From Planctomycetota bacterium (lineage in GTDB: Bacteria; Planctomycetota; Phycisphaerae; Phycisphaerales; UBA1924): a DNA stretch of 51,202 bases. The notes below the pieces were generated by a model. It saw nothing but the letters and a program-made list of their open reading frames with translations, was not told the origin of the DNA and did not search any database. Within the stretch, counting starts at the first letter, position 1; every line of letters begins with the position of its first letter. The stretch lies in NCBI GenBank assembly GCA_017303555.1, contig JAFLCN010000026.1, forward strand, positions 1 to 51,202. Reading direction: 5' to 3'. Made by a program: the position numbers and the translations under genes. Shown here in pieces: positions 43,272-50,863 of this stretch.

Positions 43272-44941
43272 GATGTGTTCTGACAACTGATATCCCGGTG
43301 AGCCGTGTTGCGGCGTTTGCTGAAATGGCCTGGATGGTACGTCGGCCGGAGCTCGGCTTACTGTGCCGAACGGCGCGGGAGCACGGCAACCGCATCACTA
43401 CTGCCGTCGTGCAGTCCGCTTTGCCAGGTCTGCCGGACGCGGGCGCGAACAACGTGATCGCATGGTGCAAGGTGCTCGGTCTCTGCGACGCACGCGGTGG
43501 ACTGATGGCGCTGGGTGAGGACGTGGCCGACTCCGACGAGGCACCAGAACCTGAGCAGGGTGTCTATGGCATGTGGCTCGCCGAGCACCCCGTCCTCGGT
43601 CGGCGAGTGCTGGCAGTGGAGCGACTGGCGTCAAACCGTGACCATCGTTTCGAGTCCATTGAGCCGCTCATGGTTGATCCAGATCGCGGCAAGGTGTTCC
43701 GCTCGGTGCTCAATGGCAAGGAGCGGTTCATGGTCCGCGACCTGCCAACGAACCACGGGCAGCCCGGCGGACTGGTGGGAGACACACGCGCCACGTGCAG
43801 GCTTCGCTGGACACTCGACTTCGACCAGGCGCGGGACCAGTGGCAGCTCGATGGCGTGATAGAGGCTCCACAAGGAAACGGCAAGCACGCCATGCGGCCC
43901 ATGCAACACGAGCCTGAGTCGGATGGCCTCGACCTCTGGAACCTCGCCTCGACGTGGGCCACTGGGCCGCTGTCCTCCGTGGGGCGATGGCAAGCGGGTG
44001 AGCGACGTCTGGCCGTCGCGTTCAACAGTCTTGCAGAAGCCGAACTCGACAGCTTCCGCAAGACCGTCACGCTCCGTCGAGTCGAGATCCCCGGTAAGGG
44101 CGCGTACGACAATGTGACCTTAGAGGACGTGCCTGTGGGTCCTGCCTCAACGCAAGACGCACAGCGGTGGGCGATGGCTCGCCTCGAACGACACCTGTCT
44201 GTCAAGCCCGGCTACAGGAGCCGCGCAGAGGTCCGTGAGCAGTTTGCGCAGCTCACCGAGGACACGGCGTTAGAGGTGTTCGCGCCAACGCTCCCGTCGC
44301 ACGACGACTTGCTGTTGCAGGCGAGCAAGGACCCTGAACGGTTCTGGTCGCTCGCTGCGCCCGTGGACTTGTCGCCATTCCCGGCCGCGTCTGATGAGCT
44401 CGGTCCGCTCCGGATCGGCTCTCCGGCTCCGATTGCTGCAACGGAGGCCCCCGGCGTGGTCCGGGTCCCGTACCGAGGTGGCTGGTCGATGCGGAAACTC
44501 ATGGATCGACTCCTCTCCGGCGTCGTCCCTCGGCGTGTTCTGCTATGCGATCGTTACGTTCGCGGGGACGACAATCTCGACATGCTCAAGCTTCTTGTCG
44601 CGGGCCTACGAGCAGCGGCCCCCAACGTCGCGGTCGATGTGTGGACCGGCGATGAGGAAGCCGACTTCAAGAAGATTCAGTCAATCACGAGTGCGTCCCC
44701 CCGCAGCTATCGCGAGGTGTTTGGTCGGAGCCTGCCTCATGACCGCTACCTGCTTGTGCTACCCAGCCAGGGGCACGGGTTTGGGTGGCACATGAGCAAT
44801 AGCCCGCTCCACGCACGCGCCGACGTGAAAAGCGGTGGGCCGGACACACCGCTGCGGTGGAAAGACCTCATGGCGACGCGTGTGAGCGCAGATGAGCTCG
44901 AGCCTGCGCTGCGGCAGTGGCTCGCTGGGGGGGGACGATGA
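43268..44941 (+). CDS. Uncharacterised protein, possible wHTH plus PLD-like C-terminus
   Basis: The product (557 aa) is not recognised. Its first 90 residues (ELGLLCRTAREHGNRITTAVVQSALPG, NNVIAWCKVLGLCDARGGLMAL) look like a winged helix. The middle (110-330) is beta-rich with conserved-looking RFMVRDLPTNHG. The C-terminal 120 residues contain VLLCDRYVRGDDNLDMLKLL and LPHDRYLLVLPSQGHGFGWHMSN, with a His-Asp-Arg triad near 491. Such a His-containing strand followed by a Gly and a SNSP turn resembles PLD/HKD phosphodiesterases, though the lysine of HKD is missing. This is a structural guess. It overlaps both neighbours by ATGA. Confidence 0.6.
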   Translation: MRCVLTTDIPVSRVAAFAEMAWMVRRPELGLLCRTAREHGNRITTAVVQSALPGLPDAGANNVIAWCKVLGLCDARGGLMALGEDVADSDEAPEPEQGVYGMWLAEHPVLGRRVLAVERLASNRDHRFESIEPLMVDPDRGKVFRSVLNGKERFMVRDLPTNHGQPGGLVGDTRATCRLRWTLDFDQARDQWQLDGVIEAPQGNGKHAMRPMQHEPESDGLDLWNLASTWATGPLSSVGRWQAGERRLAVAFNSLAEAELDSFRKTVTLRRVEIPGKGAYDNVTLEDVPVGPASTQDAQRWAMARLERHLSVKPGYRSRAEVREQFAQLTEDTALEVFAPTLPSHDDLLLQASKDPERFWSLAAPVDLSPFPAASDELGPLRIGSPAPIAATEAPGVVRVPYRGGWSMRKLMDRLLSGVVPRRVLLCDRYVRGDDNLDMLKLLVAGLRAAAPNVAVDVWTGDEEADFKKIQSITSASPRSYREVFGRSLPHDRYLLVLPSQGHGFGWHMSNSPLHARADVKSGGPDTPLRWKDLMATRVSADELEPALRQWLAGGGR

Positions 44942-46917
44942 TGCAGGGTCCCATCCAACGCATGTTGTGCAACCGCGTCTTGTCGCGTGCCGACGAGCGC
45001 CTACCTACGGCATGGATCGGTGAGGCCACTCATCAGCCGACGTGGACGGACGGTATGTGGCTGACACGGACACCAGGTCGCATGGCTCCCGCGGTCAGCG
45101 CCCCGCTCCTTGTGCTTCTCGGGGATGGCGGCGACGACGCTCGTGCCGCGCTGCTCGCCCACGCAAGTTCTGGTGCGCGCGTGTACGTGCTTGTCGGGCC
45201 GGGATGGGGCAAGGACCAGGCTGACAACCAGTTGCTTCACGCCCCTCGCGTGTTGATCCGGCGACTGCCCGAGGTACCCGTTTCGGCCGTCCACTGTGGG
45301 ACTGAAGCGAGGCTTTGGGTCGGTGGCGGGTTCATTCTCCGTCTCGACACGACGCAGACTGAGGCCTTTCGACAGACGTTTCTACGCCTGTTCTGGCACG
45401 AGGCCACCGAGGAGGCGTGGTCCGGGGGCCGCCAGTTTGCATGGCGTCCGGCTCGCGAGCGGCCGTTCGACGTGCCTGAGGTGCCTGCGTCCTCATCGGT
45501 AAGGTGGGAGCCCGCCGACGCCCGCCTGACAGGGGGCTCGCGTGGCTCGATGATGCACGTCAACGCTGGTCTACCGCCAGAAACAGCTCCGCGACGGCTC
45601 TGGTTTCCTGCTGGCCCGAACCAACACGAGGGGCTCGCCAAGCTCGTCGAGGCGGGGGTCGAAGTGCTATGGGCCGACCGAGGGTTGCCTGACCTGCAGG
45701 TGAACGGTGGTGCTGGCGAGGTGCTCTTCCCCGGAACGCGAGGACGATTACGGCTGCGCCTTACGGCCATCCAGGCCCACGATGTAGCAGCTTTGCTGGA
45801 GGCCCCGCCTGCGTGGCGGTTTCACATCAACGTGCGATTGGGCGAAGCGCACCATCGCTCAGCACGATTCTGGTTGCCAAGCGAGACAACAGCACGCGGA
45901 CTGGAGGCTGAGCAACTCATCAAGTTGCCGGAAGTTCATGGCACCTCACTGCGCGAGGTGCCATCGACCTCGCCTGCGTCCCTGCCGGCCGCGCAGCCTC
46001 TCGCGCTCGCCGTTCGATACGAATGGACCGTCGTACCTCCCCGTGTACCGGCTGCAGCGGAGGAAGACCCTCTGGTCAGTCGCTGGCGGAAGCTCGACGA
46101 GGACTGGATCGCTCGCCTCGCGCGGGTCCGCGATGCGCTGATCGCCGCCGAAGGTGATCGGGGGAGGATCGGTCGCGGTTTCTCTCGTCTCGTGAGCGCG
46201 ATGCTTGGCTTTGAACGCACTCATGGTGGGCTCCTCGCCCGTGTTGGCGAGCTGGAGACTCAGCGTCCTTCGGTGGCTGGCCCCTCGGGCACATCGGCTC
46301 TGCTGACCCAGCTCGGTGAGATCGAAGATGCGGCACGCAAACTCCAGGCAGATCTGGAAGATGCCGAGCGCAAGGCCCGTGATGAAGAGGAGCGTGAGAA
46401 GCAGCACGCCGCGTGGCGCAGCCGCGTCGATGCGGCGAACCGCGACCTGCCCGACCGACGCACGGCGTTGACCACGGCCGAAAGCCGACACGCCACCATC
46501 GCGGGGGAACTCGGGGGCATCGAGGAGTCTCTGAAATCCGCGAACAAAGAGGCGAGGAAGGACCTCGCCGCCAGTCAGCGCAAGCTGTCCGACGACCTCC
46601 AACGCTCACTCAAAGAACTCAACAGGCTTCGCGGGGAGATCAAGTCCCTCGAGCAGCAAGCGGACGAGAAGTTCGAGTTTCGACCGCCGCCGGTCGCCAA
46701 GAACCGTTCGTCGCAGTCCGGAGGGCGTTTCGTCCCATCGGCATCTAGCACACCTCCGGCCGCCCAAGTGCCCGACCAGCCGCTACCCGAGGTAGGCTCA
46801 TTGCGAGTTCACAAGGGCCAAAGATACCTCGTCATCCAGACATGGGAGCAGTTGACGACTGGTGAGTCGATCGCATCTCGCTTGTCCGCAAAGCTTGTCG
46901 CACCGGAGAACGCATGA
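44938..46917 (+). CDS. Uncharacterised protein with C-terminal coiled coil
   Basis: The product (659 aa) has an N-terminal alpha/beta region with SAPLLVLLGDGGDDARAALLAHASSGARVYVLVG and PVSAVHCGTEARLWVGGGFILRLD, which could be a PLD-like or related Rossmann-type unit without catalytic residues. A second beta-rich block lies at about 170-330. The stretch at 445-585 is a long highly charged coiled coil (EDAARKLQADLEDAERKARDEEE). The last 60 residues form a small domain ending SLRVHKGQRYLVIQTWEQL. The coiled coil suggests a scaffold or oligomerisation role for the complex. It overlaps the neighbours by ATGA. Confidence 0.6.
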   Translation: MMQGPIQRMLCNRVLSRADERLPTAWIGEATHQPTWTDGMWLTRTPGRMAPAVSAPLLVLLGDGGDDARAALLAHASSGARVYVLVGPGWGKDQADNQLLHAPRVLIRRLPEVPVSAVHCGTEARLWVGGGFILRLDTTQTEAFRQTFLRLFWHEATEEAWSGGRQFAWRPARERPFDVPEVPASSSVRWEPADARLTGGSRGSMMHVNAGLPPETAPRRLWFPAGPNQHEGLAKLVEAGVEVLWADRGLPDLQVNGGAGEVLFPGTRGRLRLRLTAIQAHDVAALLEAPPAWRFHINVRLGEAHHRSARFWLPSETTARGLEAEQLIKLPEVHGTSLREVPSTSPASLPAAQPLALAVRYEWTVVPPRVPAAAEEDPLVSRWRKLDEDWIARLARVRDALIAAEGDRGRIGRGFSRLVSAMLGFERTHGGLLARVGELETQRPSVAGPSGTSALLTQLGEIEDAARKLQADLEDAERKARDEEEREKQHAAWRSRVDAANRDLPDRRTALTTAESRHATIAGELGGIEESLKSANKEARKDLAASQRKLSDDLQRSLKELNRLRGEIKSLEQQADEKFEFRPPPVAKNRSSQSGGRFVPSASSTPPAAQVPDQPLPEVGSLRVHKGQRYLVIQTWEQLTTGESIASRLSAKLVAPENA

Positions 46918-47123
46918 AAGAACAGCGCATCACCATTGAGATTGACCATGAAGGCCGAATCACCGCCGATGCCGTGGGGTTTTCTGGTGATGCGTGCCTG
47001 CGTGACCTTGAGCGACTTCTTGAGGGACTTGCTCCGGGCAAGGCGACCCTGGATCGTAAACCCGACTCCGGCCAAGCGACCGTCTCCACTACGCAAACTC
47101 AATCGCTGGGGAAGAAGCCATGA
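46914..47123 (+). CDS. DUF2997-family small protein
   Basis: The product (69 aa) fits the DUF2997 pattern: a beta hairpin (QRITIEIDHEGRITADA), then the motif GFSGDACLRDLERLLEGL with a conserved Gly-x-x-Gly-x-x-Cys-type turn, and a variable tail. Family members are of unknown function and occur next to DUF1257 and Ycf46 in cyanobacteria. The Cys at residue about 29 is the only cysteine and may matter for the radical SAM partner; that is speculation. It overlaps both neighbours by ATGA. Confidence 0.75.
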   Translation: MKEQRITIEIDHEGRITADAVGFSGDACLRDLERLLEGLAPGKATLDRKPDSGQATVSTTQTQSLGKKP

Positions 47124-47602
47124 GTGCATACATCACTCTTGCCACACCAATGGTCGACGAAGAGTGCCTCATCGAGGCGATCGTGGAACTGGGCTTTGAC
47201 CGCTCAGCTCTGGTTTGCTCCGTCACCCCCATTGCGTTGCGAGGCTGGCAGCAAGGGCGTTCAGCTCACATCGTGCTTCCGAAGGAACGCACGGGTGATG
47301 CTTTCAACGACATCGGCTTCCTCAAGGGCCCCGCAGGATATGTCGCGGTCCTTAGTGACGATCACGCCGTTTATGGACGAACGTGGCTCGCAAAGGTCGG
47401 GGATCGCTACAAATCCTATTGGAATGCGAAGCAGGCGCGCCTTGCCGAAGCGGATCGGCTTCGAATCGAGGAGGAACGCAGGCGTCTCGTCGAGGCCCAG
47501 CGAGTGGCCGTCCACGAGCGCGCGAAGAAGTTGGGGTACGTGGTGAAAGAGGGTCGGGAGGGGGACAAGATCCGTCTTGTCTTGGTGAAGCGGAGCTATT
47601 GA
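47120..47602 (+). CDS. DUF1257 (Ycf35-like) protein
   Basis: The product (160 aa) has the DUF1257 core: SAYITLATPMVDEECLIEAIVELGF, RSAHIVLPK, DIGFLKGPAGYVAVLSDDHA. Residues 100-135 form a charged helix (ARLAEADRLRIEEERRRLVEAQRVAV), and the end VKRSY matches the family. DUF1257 proteins are encoded in red algal plastids as Ycf35 and beside DUF2997 and Ycf46 genes in cyanobacteria; their function is unknown. It overlaps DUF2997 by ATGA and the radical SAM gene by 1 nt (TGATG). Confidence 0.8.
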   Translation: MSAYITLATPMVDEECLIEAIVELGFDRSALVCSVTPIALRGWQQGRSAHIVLPKERTGDAFNDIGFLKGPAGYVAVLSDDHAVYGRTWLAKVGDRYKSYWNAKQARLAEADRLRIEEERRRLVEAQRVAVHERAKKLGYVVKEGREGDKIRLVLVKRSY

Positions 47603-48198
47603 TGTTGCTGAATCTTGCACGCACGATCCCACGGAGCGCAGCAAATGGTCCGGGCCAGCGATTTGTGGTTTGGGTGCAGGGTTGTGCGATCAGGTGCCCA
47701 GGGTGCTGGAATCCTGATACCTGGGACTTCGAGACACGCCAACTTCGCGACACCGCTGCGCTCGCCGACGAGATTCTGGACACCAGCGGAATCGAGGGGG
47801 TCACTTTCACTGGCGGAGAGCCGTTTCACCAAGCAGGGGCACTTGTGGATGTTGCCAGTCGCGTGCGAGCCGCGGGGCTTTCGGTGTTCGTGTTCACGGG
47901 GTACGAGCTAGACGAGTTGACCCGAGCAGATCACCGTGAGCTGCTTGCCCTCACCGATGTCTTGGTGTCTGGGCGGTACGTGCAAGCGCTGCGAGCATTC
48001 GACTCTGAGTGGAGGGGCTCGACCAACCAGCGAGTGCATTTTCTGTCCGCGCGCTATACCGAGGTCAGCATGGCTGGCAGTCCAAGCGTCGAGTTCCACT
48101 TGGCTCCCGATGGGCAACTTGCTGTTACGGGGTTCCCGCTTCCGCAGCTTCTCGATGTGGTTCCCGCACCGAAGTGGCCACCTCAGAATGAGCAGTAA
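47602..48198 (+). CDS. Radical SAM protein, NrdG-activase-like
   Basis: The product (198 aa) carries the radical SAM motif CAIRCPGC (Cys28, Cys32, Cys35) preceded by VVWVQG, and the SAM-binding GGEPFHQ. The short size and WVQGC start match the anaerobic ribonucleotide reductase activase group (NrdG) and related glycyl-radical activases. However, no NrdD-type or other glycyl-radical enzyme is in the window, so the target must be different; the DUF1257/DUF2997 proteins or an outside protein are possible. The start is the ATG in TGATG after the DUF1257 stop, so it is translationally coupled. It is convergent with the glycosyltransferase gene. Confidence 0.85.
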   Translation: MLLNLARTIPRSAANGPGQRFVVWVQGCAIRCPGCWNPDTWDFETRQLRDTAALADEILDTSGIEGVTFTGGEPFHQAGALVDVASRVRAAGLSVFVFTGYELDELTRADHRELLALTDVLVSGRYVQALRAFDSEWRGSTNQRVHFLSARYTEVSMAGSPSVEFHLAPDGQLAVTGFPLPQLLDVVPAPKWPPQNEQ

Positions 48199-48274
48199 TG
48201 GTGTGATCTGCCTGCCGGATGCGTCGGCAACCGCAGCCAAACGACCGTTCGCACGCCAGCGAGACACGACATGC

Positions 48275-48952
48275 TCAGGCGCGGTTCGCCCGCCACATCC
48301 CGGAGTAGTGCCGCCGGTTGTCCTCCACCCACGTGCCCGCGAACAGATGCGCAGCCTTGAGATGCGACGCAGCTTCCGGGTTGGACTTCACCTCTCCAAC
48401 CATCGGGTGGAAGTACGCCGGCGGATACAGCGCCACATCGTCGTACTGCGTCACGACCCGGGCGATCAGCCCTGGCCCCGCCTGATCACCGACGTACCGC
48501 CGCTCGAAGAACGACTCCTCGCTCATCGCCACCGCGTGCCACATCGCCGGGTGGTTGGGCGGGAAGCCCATTGCGGCGTTGGTCACGATGTCGAGCTGCT
48601 CGCACGCCGCCCAAGCGACAATCTCGGGCGGACACATCTCGTCCAGCGGCCGCACGGGCTTCACGTCCGTATCCAAATAGACCCCGCCGAAGCGGGCCAG
48701 GATCTCAAGCCGCAGGATGTCCGAGCGCATCACGCAGCCGGGGGTCCCGCCGACGGTGCCGCAGGCGTCCCAGGCGTTGCGGTTGAGGATCGGCGGCAGG
48801 TTGTCGTCCGTCCACAGCCGCATCTCCCAGTGCGGGTTCATCTCGGCGAAGCGCCGCCGCCAGCGCCGCTGGTTCAGCGGCATCTCGCCCTTGCCCAACC
48901 AGATCTGGTGGAGGACCCGCGGGATCGAGGTGGTGCGTGCTGGTGTGCTCAC
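48275..48952 (-). CDS. GT32-type glycosyltransferase (OCH1-like)
   Basis: The product (225 aa) is a single glycosyltransferase family 32 domain: PRVLHQIWLGKGEMP, HWEMRLWTDDNLPP, RSDILRLEILARFGGVYLDTDVKPV with the DxD metal motif, and a C-terminal HLFAGTWVEDNRRH. Such enzymes transfer hexose to glycans or to Ser/Thr of proteins. The start is a GTG that overlaps the stop of the upstream GT32 gene (GTGA), so it is the last gene of a three-gene operon. Acceptor unknown; see the Ser/Gly-rich neighbour. Confidence 0.85.
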   Translation of the reverse strand: MSTPARTTSIPRVLHQIWLGKGEMPLNQRRWRRRFAEMNPHWEMRLWTDDNLPPILNRNAWDACGTVGGTPGCVMRSDILRLEILARFGGVYLDTDVKPVRPLDEMCPPEIVAWAACEQLDIVTNAAMGFPPNHPAMWHAVAMSEESFFERRYVGDQAGPGLIARVVTQYDDVALYPPAYFHPMVGEVKSNPEAASHLKAAHLFAGTWVEDNRRHYSGMWRANRA

Positions 48953-49572
48953 GCCACCACCTCCGCGGGCTTTGCCTGCACGAAGGCGAACGCTCCGCCG
49001 TGGGCCTTGGCGTTCTCCTCGGTCTGCTCGAAAAGCGCCCAGTGGAACGGCACCACGTCACGGAAGTGCCCGTGGTCGCGGACCACGCGGGTCAGGAACC
49101 CCGGCCCGCTCTGGTCCCACACGCCGCGATACACCAGCACCGAGTGCGGCAAGTCACGGATGGCGTGCCACAGCATCGGGTGGTTTCGAGTCGCCCCCAG
49201 CACCGACGGCGAGAGCATGTGTGGCCTGCTCGCGCCGTGGCTGGCGATCGTCGAGCAGAATGCACCGACGCCGGCGACGAGTTCATCGAGCGGGCGCAGC
49301 GGCAGACGGTCGGGATCGACGAAGACTCCGCCTTCGCGGGCCAGCAGCTCGTAGCGCAGCAGGTTGAGCCGCGCCGCCGACGCCGCGGGCTCGGCGAGCC
49401 CGAAGGTCTGCTGCCACTGGTCGTAGTTCAGGATCGGCGGCTTGGTGTCGAGCGTGAGCGTCACCACGTCCCACTCGGGGTGCATGGTCTGCCACGCGTG
49501 CCGCCACGCGGTGAGCCGCTCCTTGTCGGGAGCCTCGCTGAGGTCCGCCGTGTAGATGACCTTCGGGATCAC
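48949..49572 (-). CDS. Second GT32-type glycosyltransferase
   Basis: The product (207 aa) shows the same fold: IPKVIYTADLSEAPDKERL, HPEWDVVTLTLDTKPP, RLNLLRYELLAREGGVFVDPDRLPLRP and HPMLWHAIRDLP. The metal motif here is DPD rather than DTD. It shares little beyond the fold with the 48275 product, so it is not a recent duplicate. The start is a GTG with GGAGG upstream, overlapping the stop of the Ser/Gly-rich gene (GTGA). It could attach a different sugar or act in sequence with the other enzyme. Confidence 0.8.
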   Translation of the reverse strand: MIPKVIYTADLSEAPDKERLTAWRHAWQTMHPEWDVVTLTLDTKPPILNYDQWQQTFGLAEPAASAARLNLLRYELLAREGGVFVDPDRLPLRPLDELVAGVGAFCSTIASHGASRPHMLSPSVLGATRNHPMLWHAIRDLPHSVLVYRGVWDQSGPGFLTRVVRDHGHFRDVVPFHWALFEQTEENAKAHGGAFAFVQAKPAEVVA

Positions 49573-50252
49573 GCCTTTGCCTCCTCTTCGATGCCGCTGC
49601 TGAGACTGCCCACGCCACTCTGCTGCCATTTCGCAGGCGGCACACCCTCCATGCCGCCCTCGATGAAGGACGATGCGCCCTCGCCGAGCGCCACCGACTG
49701 CTGGGCGCTGCCGGATCCCGAGCCGGATCCGGGCGGCCCAGAGCCGCTGTCGCTGCCGCTCGATGAGCCTGACGAACTGCCGGAACTCGACCCAGAACTG
49801 GACCCCGAGCTTGACATGGACGAGCCGCTGGACTTTCCGCTGCCGGAACCGCTCCCGCTCGACGACCCGGACCCGGAGCCTGAACTCGACCCCGAACCCG
49901 ACGACGATCCGGACCCGCTCTGCTGGGTGGCGGGCATGTCGTTGTGAATCCACACGCCGCCCGCCAGGAACACATTCAACCCTGGGACATGGACCGCCAC
50001 GGTCGTCACGCGCTCGCGTGACCGCTCGACCGTCTCGACCAGCTCCTCGCTCAGGTCCTGGCGCACGAGCGCATCGCCGACCTGCACGAACTCCGCCGAG
50101 ACGAAGCCCCACTGGTAGTCGCGGCGTAATGGCAACGGGTGCTCCGGCTTGCACTGCACGCCAAAGTCCCATCGACGACGGATGGAGGCCGGATCGCGAA
50201 CGGTCTGACCCCCAAGCGCCAGTTTGATCTCGGCAGTGGCGGTTGATAACAT
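49569..50252 (-). CDS. Hint-like fragment with Ser/Gly repeat tail
   Basis: The product (227 aa) has an N-terminal part of 105 residues ending TTVAVHVPGLNVFLAGGVWIHND, the typical last strands of a Hint (hedgehog/intein) domain with the final His-Asn. The first Hint strands with the catalytic Cys are absent, so it is a fragment. Residues about 112-180 are almost only Ser and Gly (SGSGSSSGSG repeats), an unusual acceptor-like stretch. A C-terminal piece follows (QQSVALGEGASSFIEGGMEG). No signal peptide is visible. It is the first gene of the operon with two GT32 enzymes. The start shares the CATG of the divergent gene. Ser glycosylation by the neighbours is my inference. Confidence 0.6.
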   Translation of the reverse strand: MLSTATAEIKLALGGQTVRDPASIRRRWDFGVQCKPEHPLPLRRDYQWGFVSAEFVQVGDALVRQDLSEELVETVERSRERVTTVAVHVPGLNVFLAGGVWIHNDMPATQQSGSGSSSGSGSSSGSGSGSSSGSGSGSGKSSGSSMSSSGSSSGSSSGSSSGSSSGSDSGSGPPGSGSGSGSAQQSVALGEGASSFIEGGMEGVPPAKWQQSGVGSLSSGIEEEAKA

Positions 50253-50721
50253 GATTGTTGTGTTCGGCCCCACCGGCCCATTCCGGCTGCTCGTCACCCT
50301 CCTCTTGGTGGTGTCGATGCCGCTCTGCTGCTGCAGTCTCCGCTCGCTCGGAAAGTGCTGTCCGTCGCAGAGCTCGCCCGTCGTCGCGGGGCATTCGCAC
50401 GCCGAGTCAGACTACGAGCATGATGAGCACGCGTCTTGCCACGGTGGGCATGACCACGACGACAGCCAGCCTGATTCGAAGCCCTGCACCCCAAGCAGCG
50501 ACACCGACGGCTGTGGTTGCGGAAAGAGCCTGACGAAGCTCGGTGTCGTGGCGAAGCCGGTGGTCGAACTCCCCGCGCCGGCCCTCGTGGCGATCCTTCC
50601 GACGGCGGAGACGCTGCCGGTCGAAGAGGTTGCCTCGATCCGCGCCCGGGCGACGGCTGCGAGACCGGTCCTGCCACCGGTCACGAGCCTGCTGCGCCTG
50701 CATTGCGCGCTGACCGTGTAA
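50251..50721 (+). CDS. Small Cys/His-rich exported protein next to metal-efflux genes
   Basis: The product (156 aa) has a hydrophobic N-terminus (RLLVTLLLVVSMPLCCC) that could be a lipoprotein or Sec signal. A His/Asp/Glu-rich section (HSHAESDYEHDEHASCHGGHDHDD) and several Cys (CGCG) suggest metal binding. It precedes the RND adaptor by 142 bp. A His-rich periplasmic chaperone for copper or similar ions is a reasonable guess. The start is uncertain: its ATG overlaps the divergent gene's start, and ATG 50329 is possible. Confidence 0.55.
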   Translation: MIVVFGPTGPFRLLVTLLLVVSMPLCCCSLRSLGKCCPSQSSPVVAGHSHAESDYEHDEHASCHGGHDHDDSQPDSKPCTPSSDTDGCGCGKSLTKLGVVAKPVVELPAPALVAILPTAETLPVEEVASIRARATAARPVLPPVTSLLRLHCALTV

Positions 50722-50863
50722 GCAATCAACGCCGCCGACTCTTGGTCCATGCCGTTCGGGATCGCTCCGAACCGCGAGGCCTGTGACGTTGGCCGCGATC
50801 GGCTGCGCGTCGCACCCACTCCATTCTGATTCGCGTCCCACTCCTCGTTTGGAGGATCGTCCT

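Noticed and set aside
49730..49920. Ser/Gly repeat region as a CRISPR-like or satellite array
   Set aside because: Units are irregular codon repeats in one reading frame without spacers; coding low complexity explains them.
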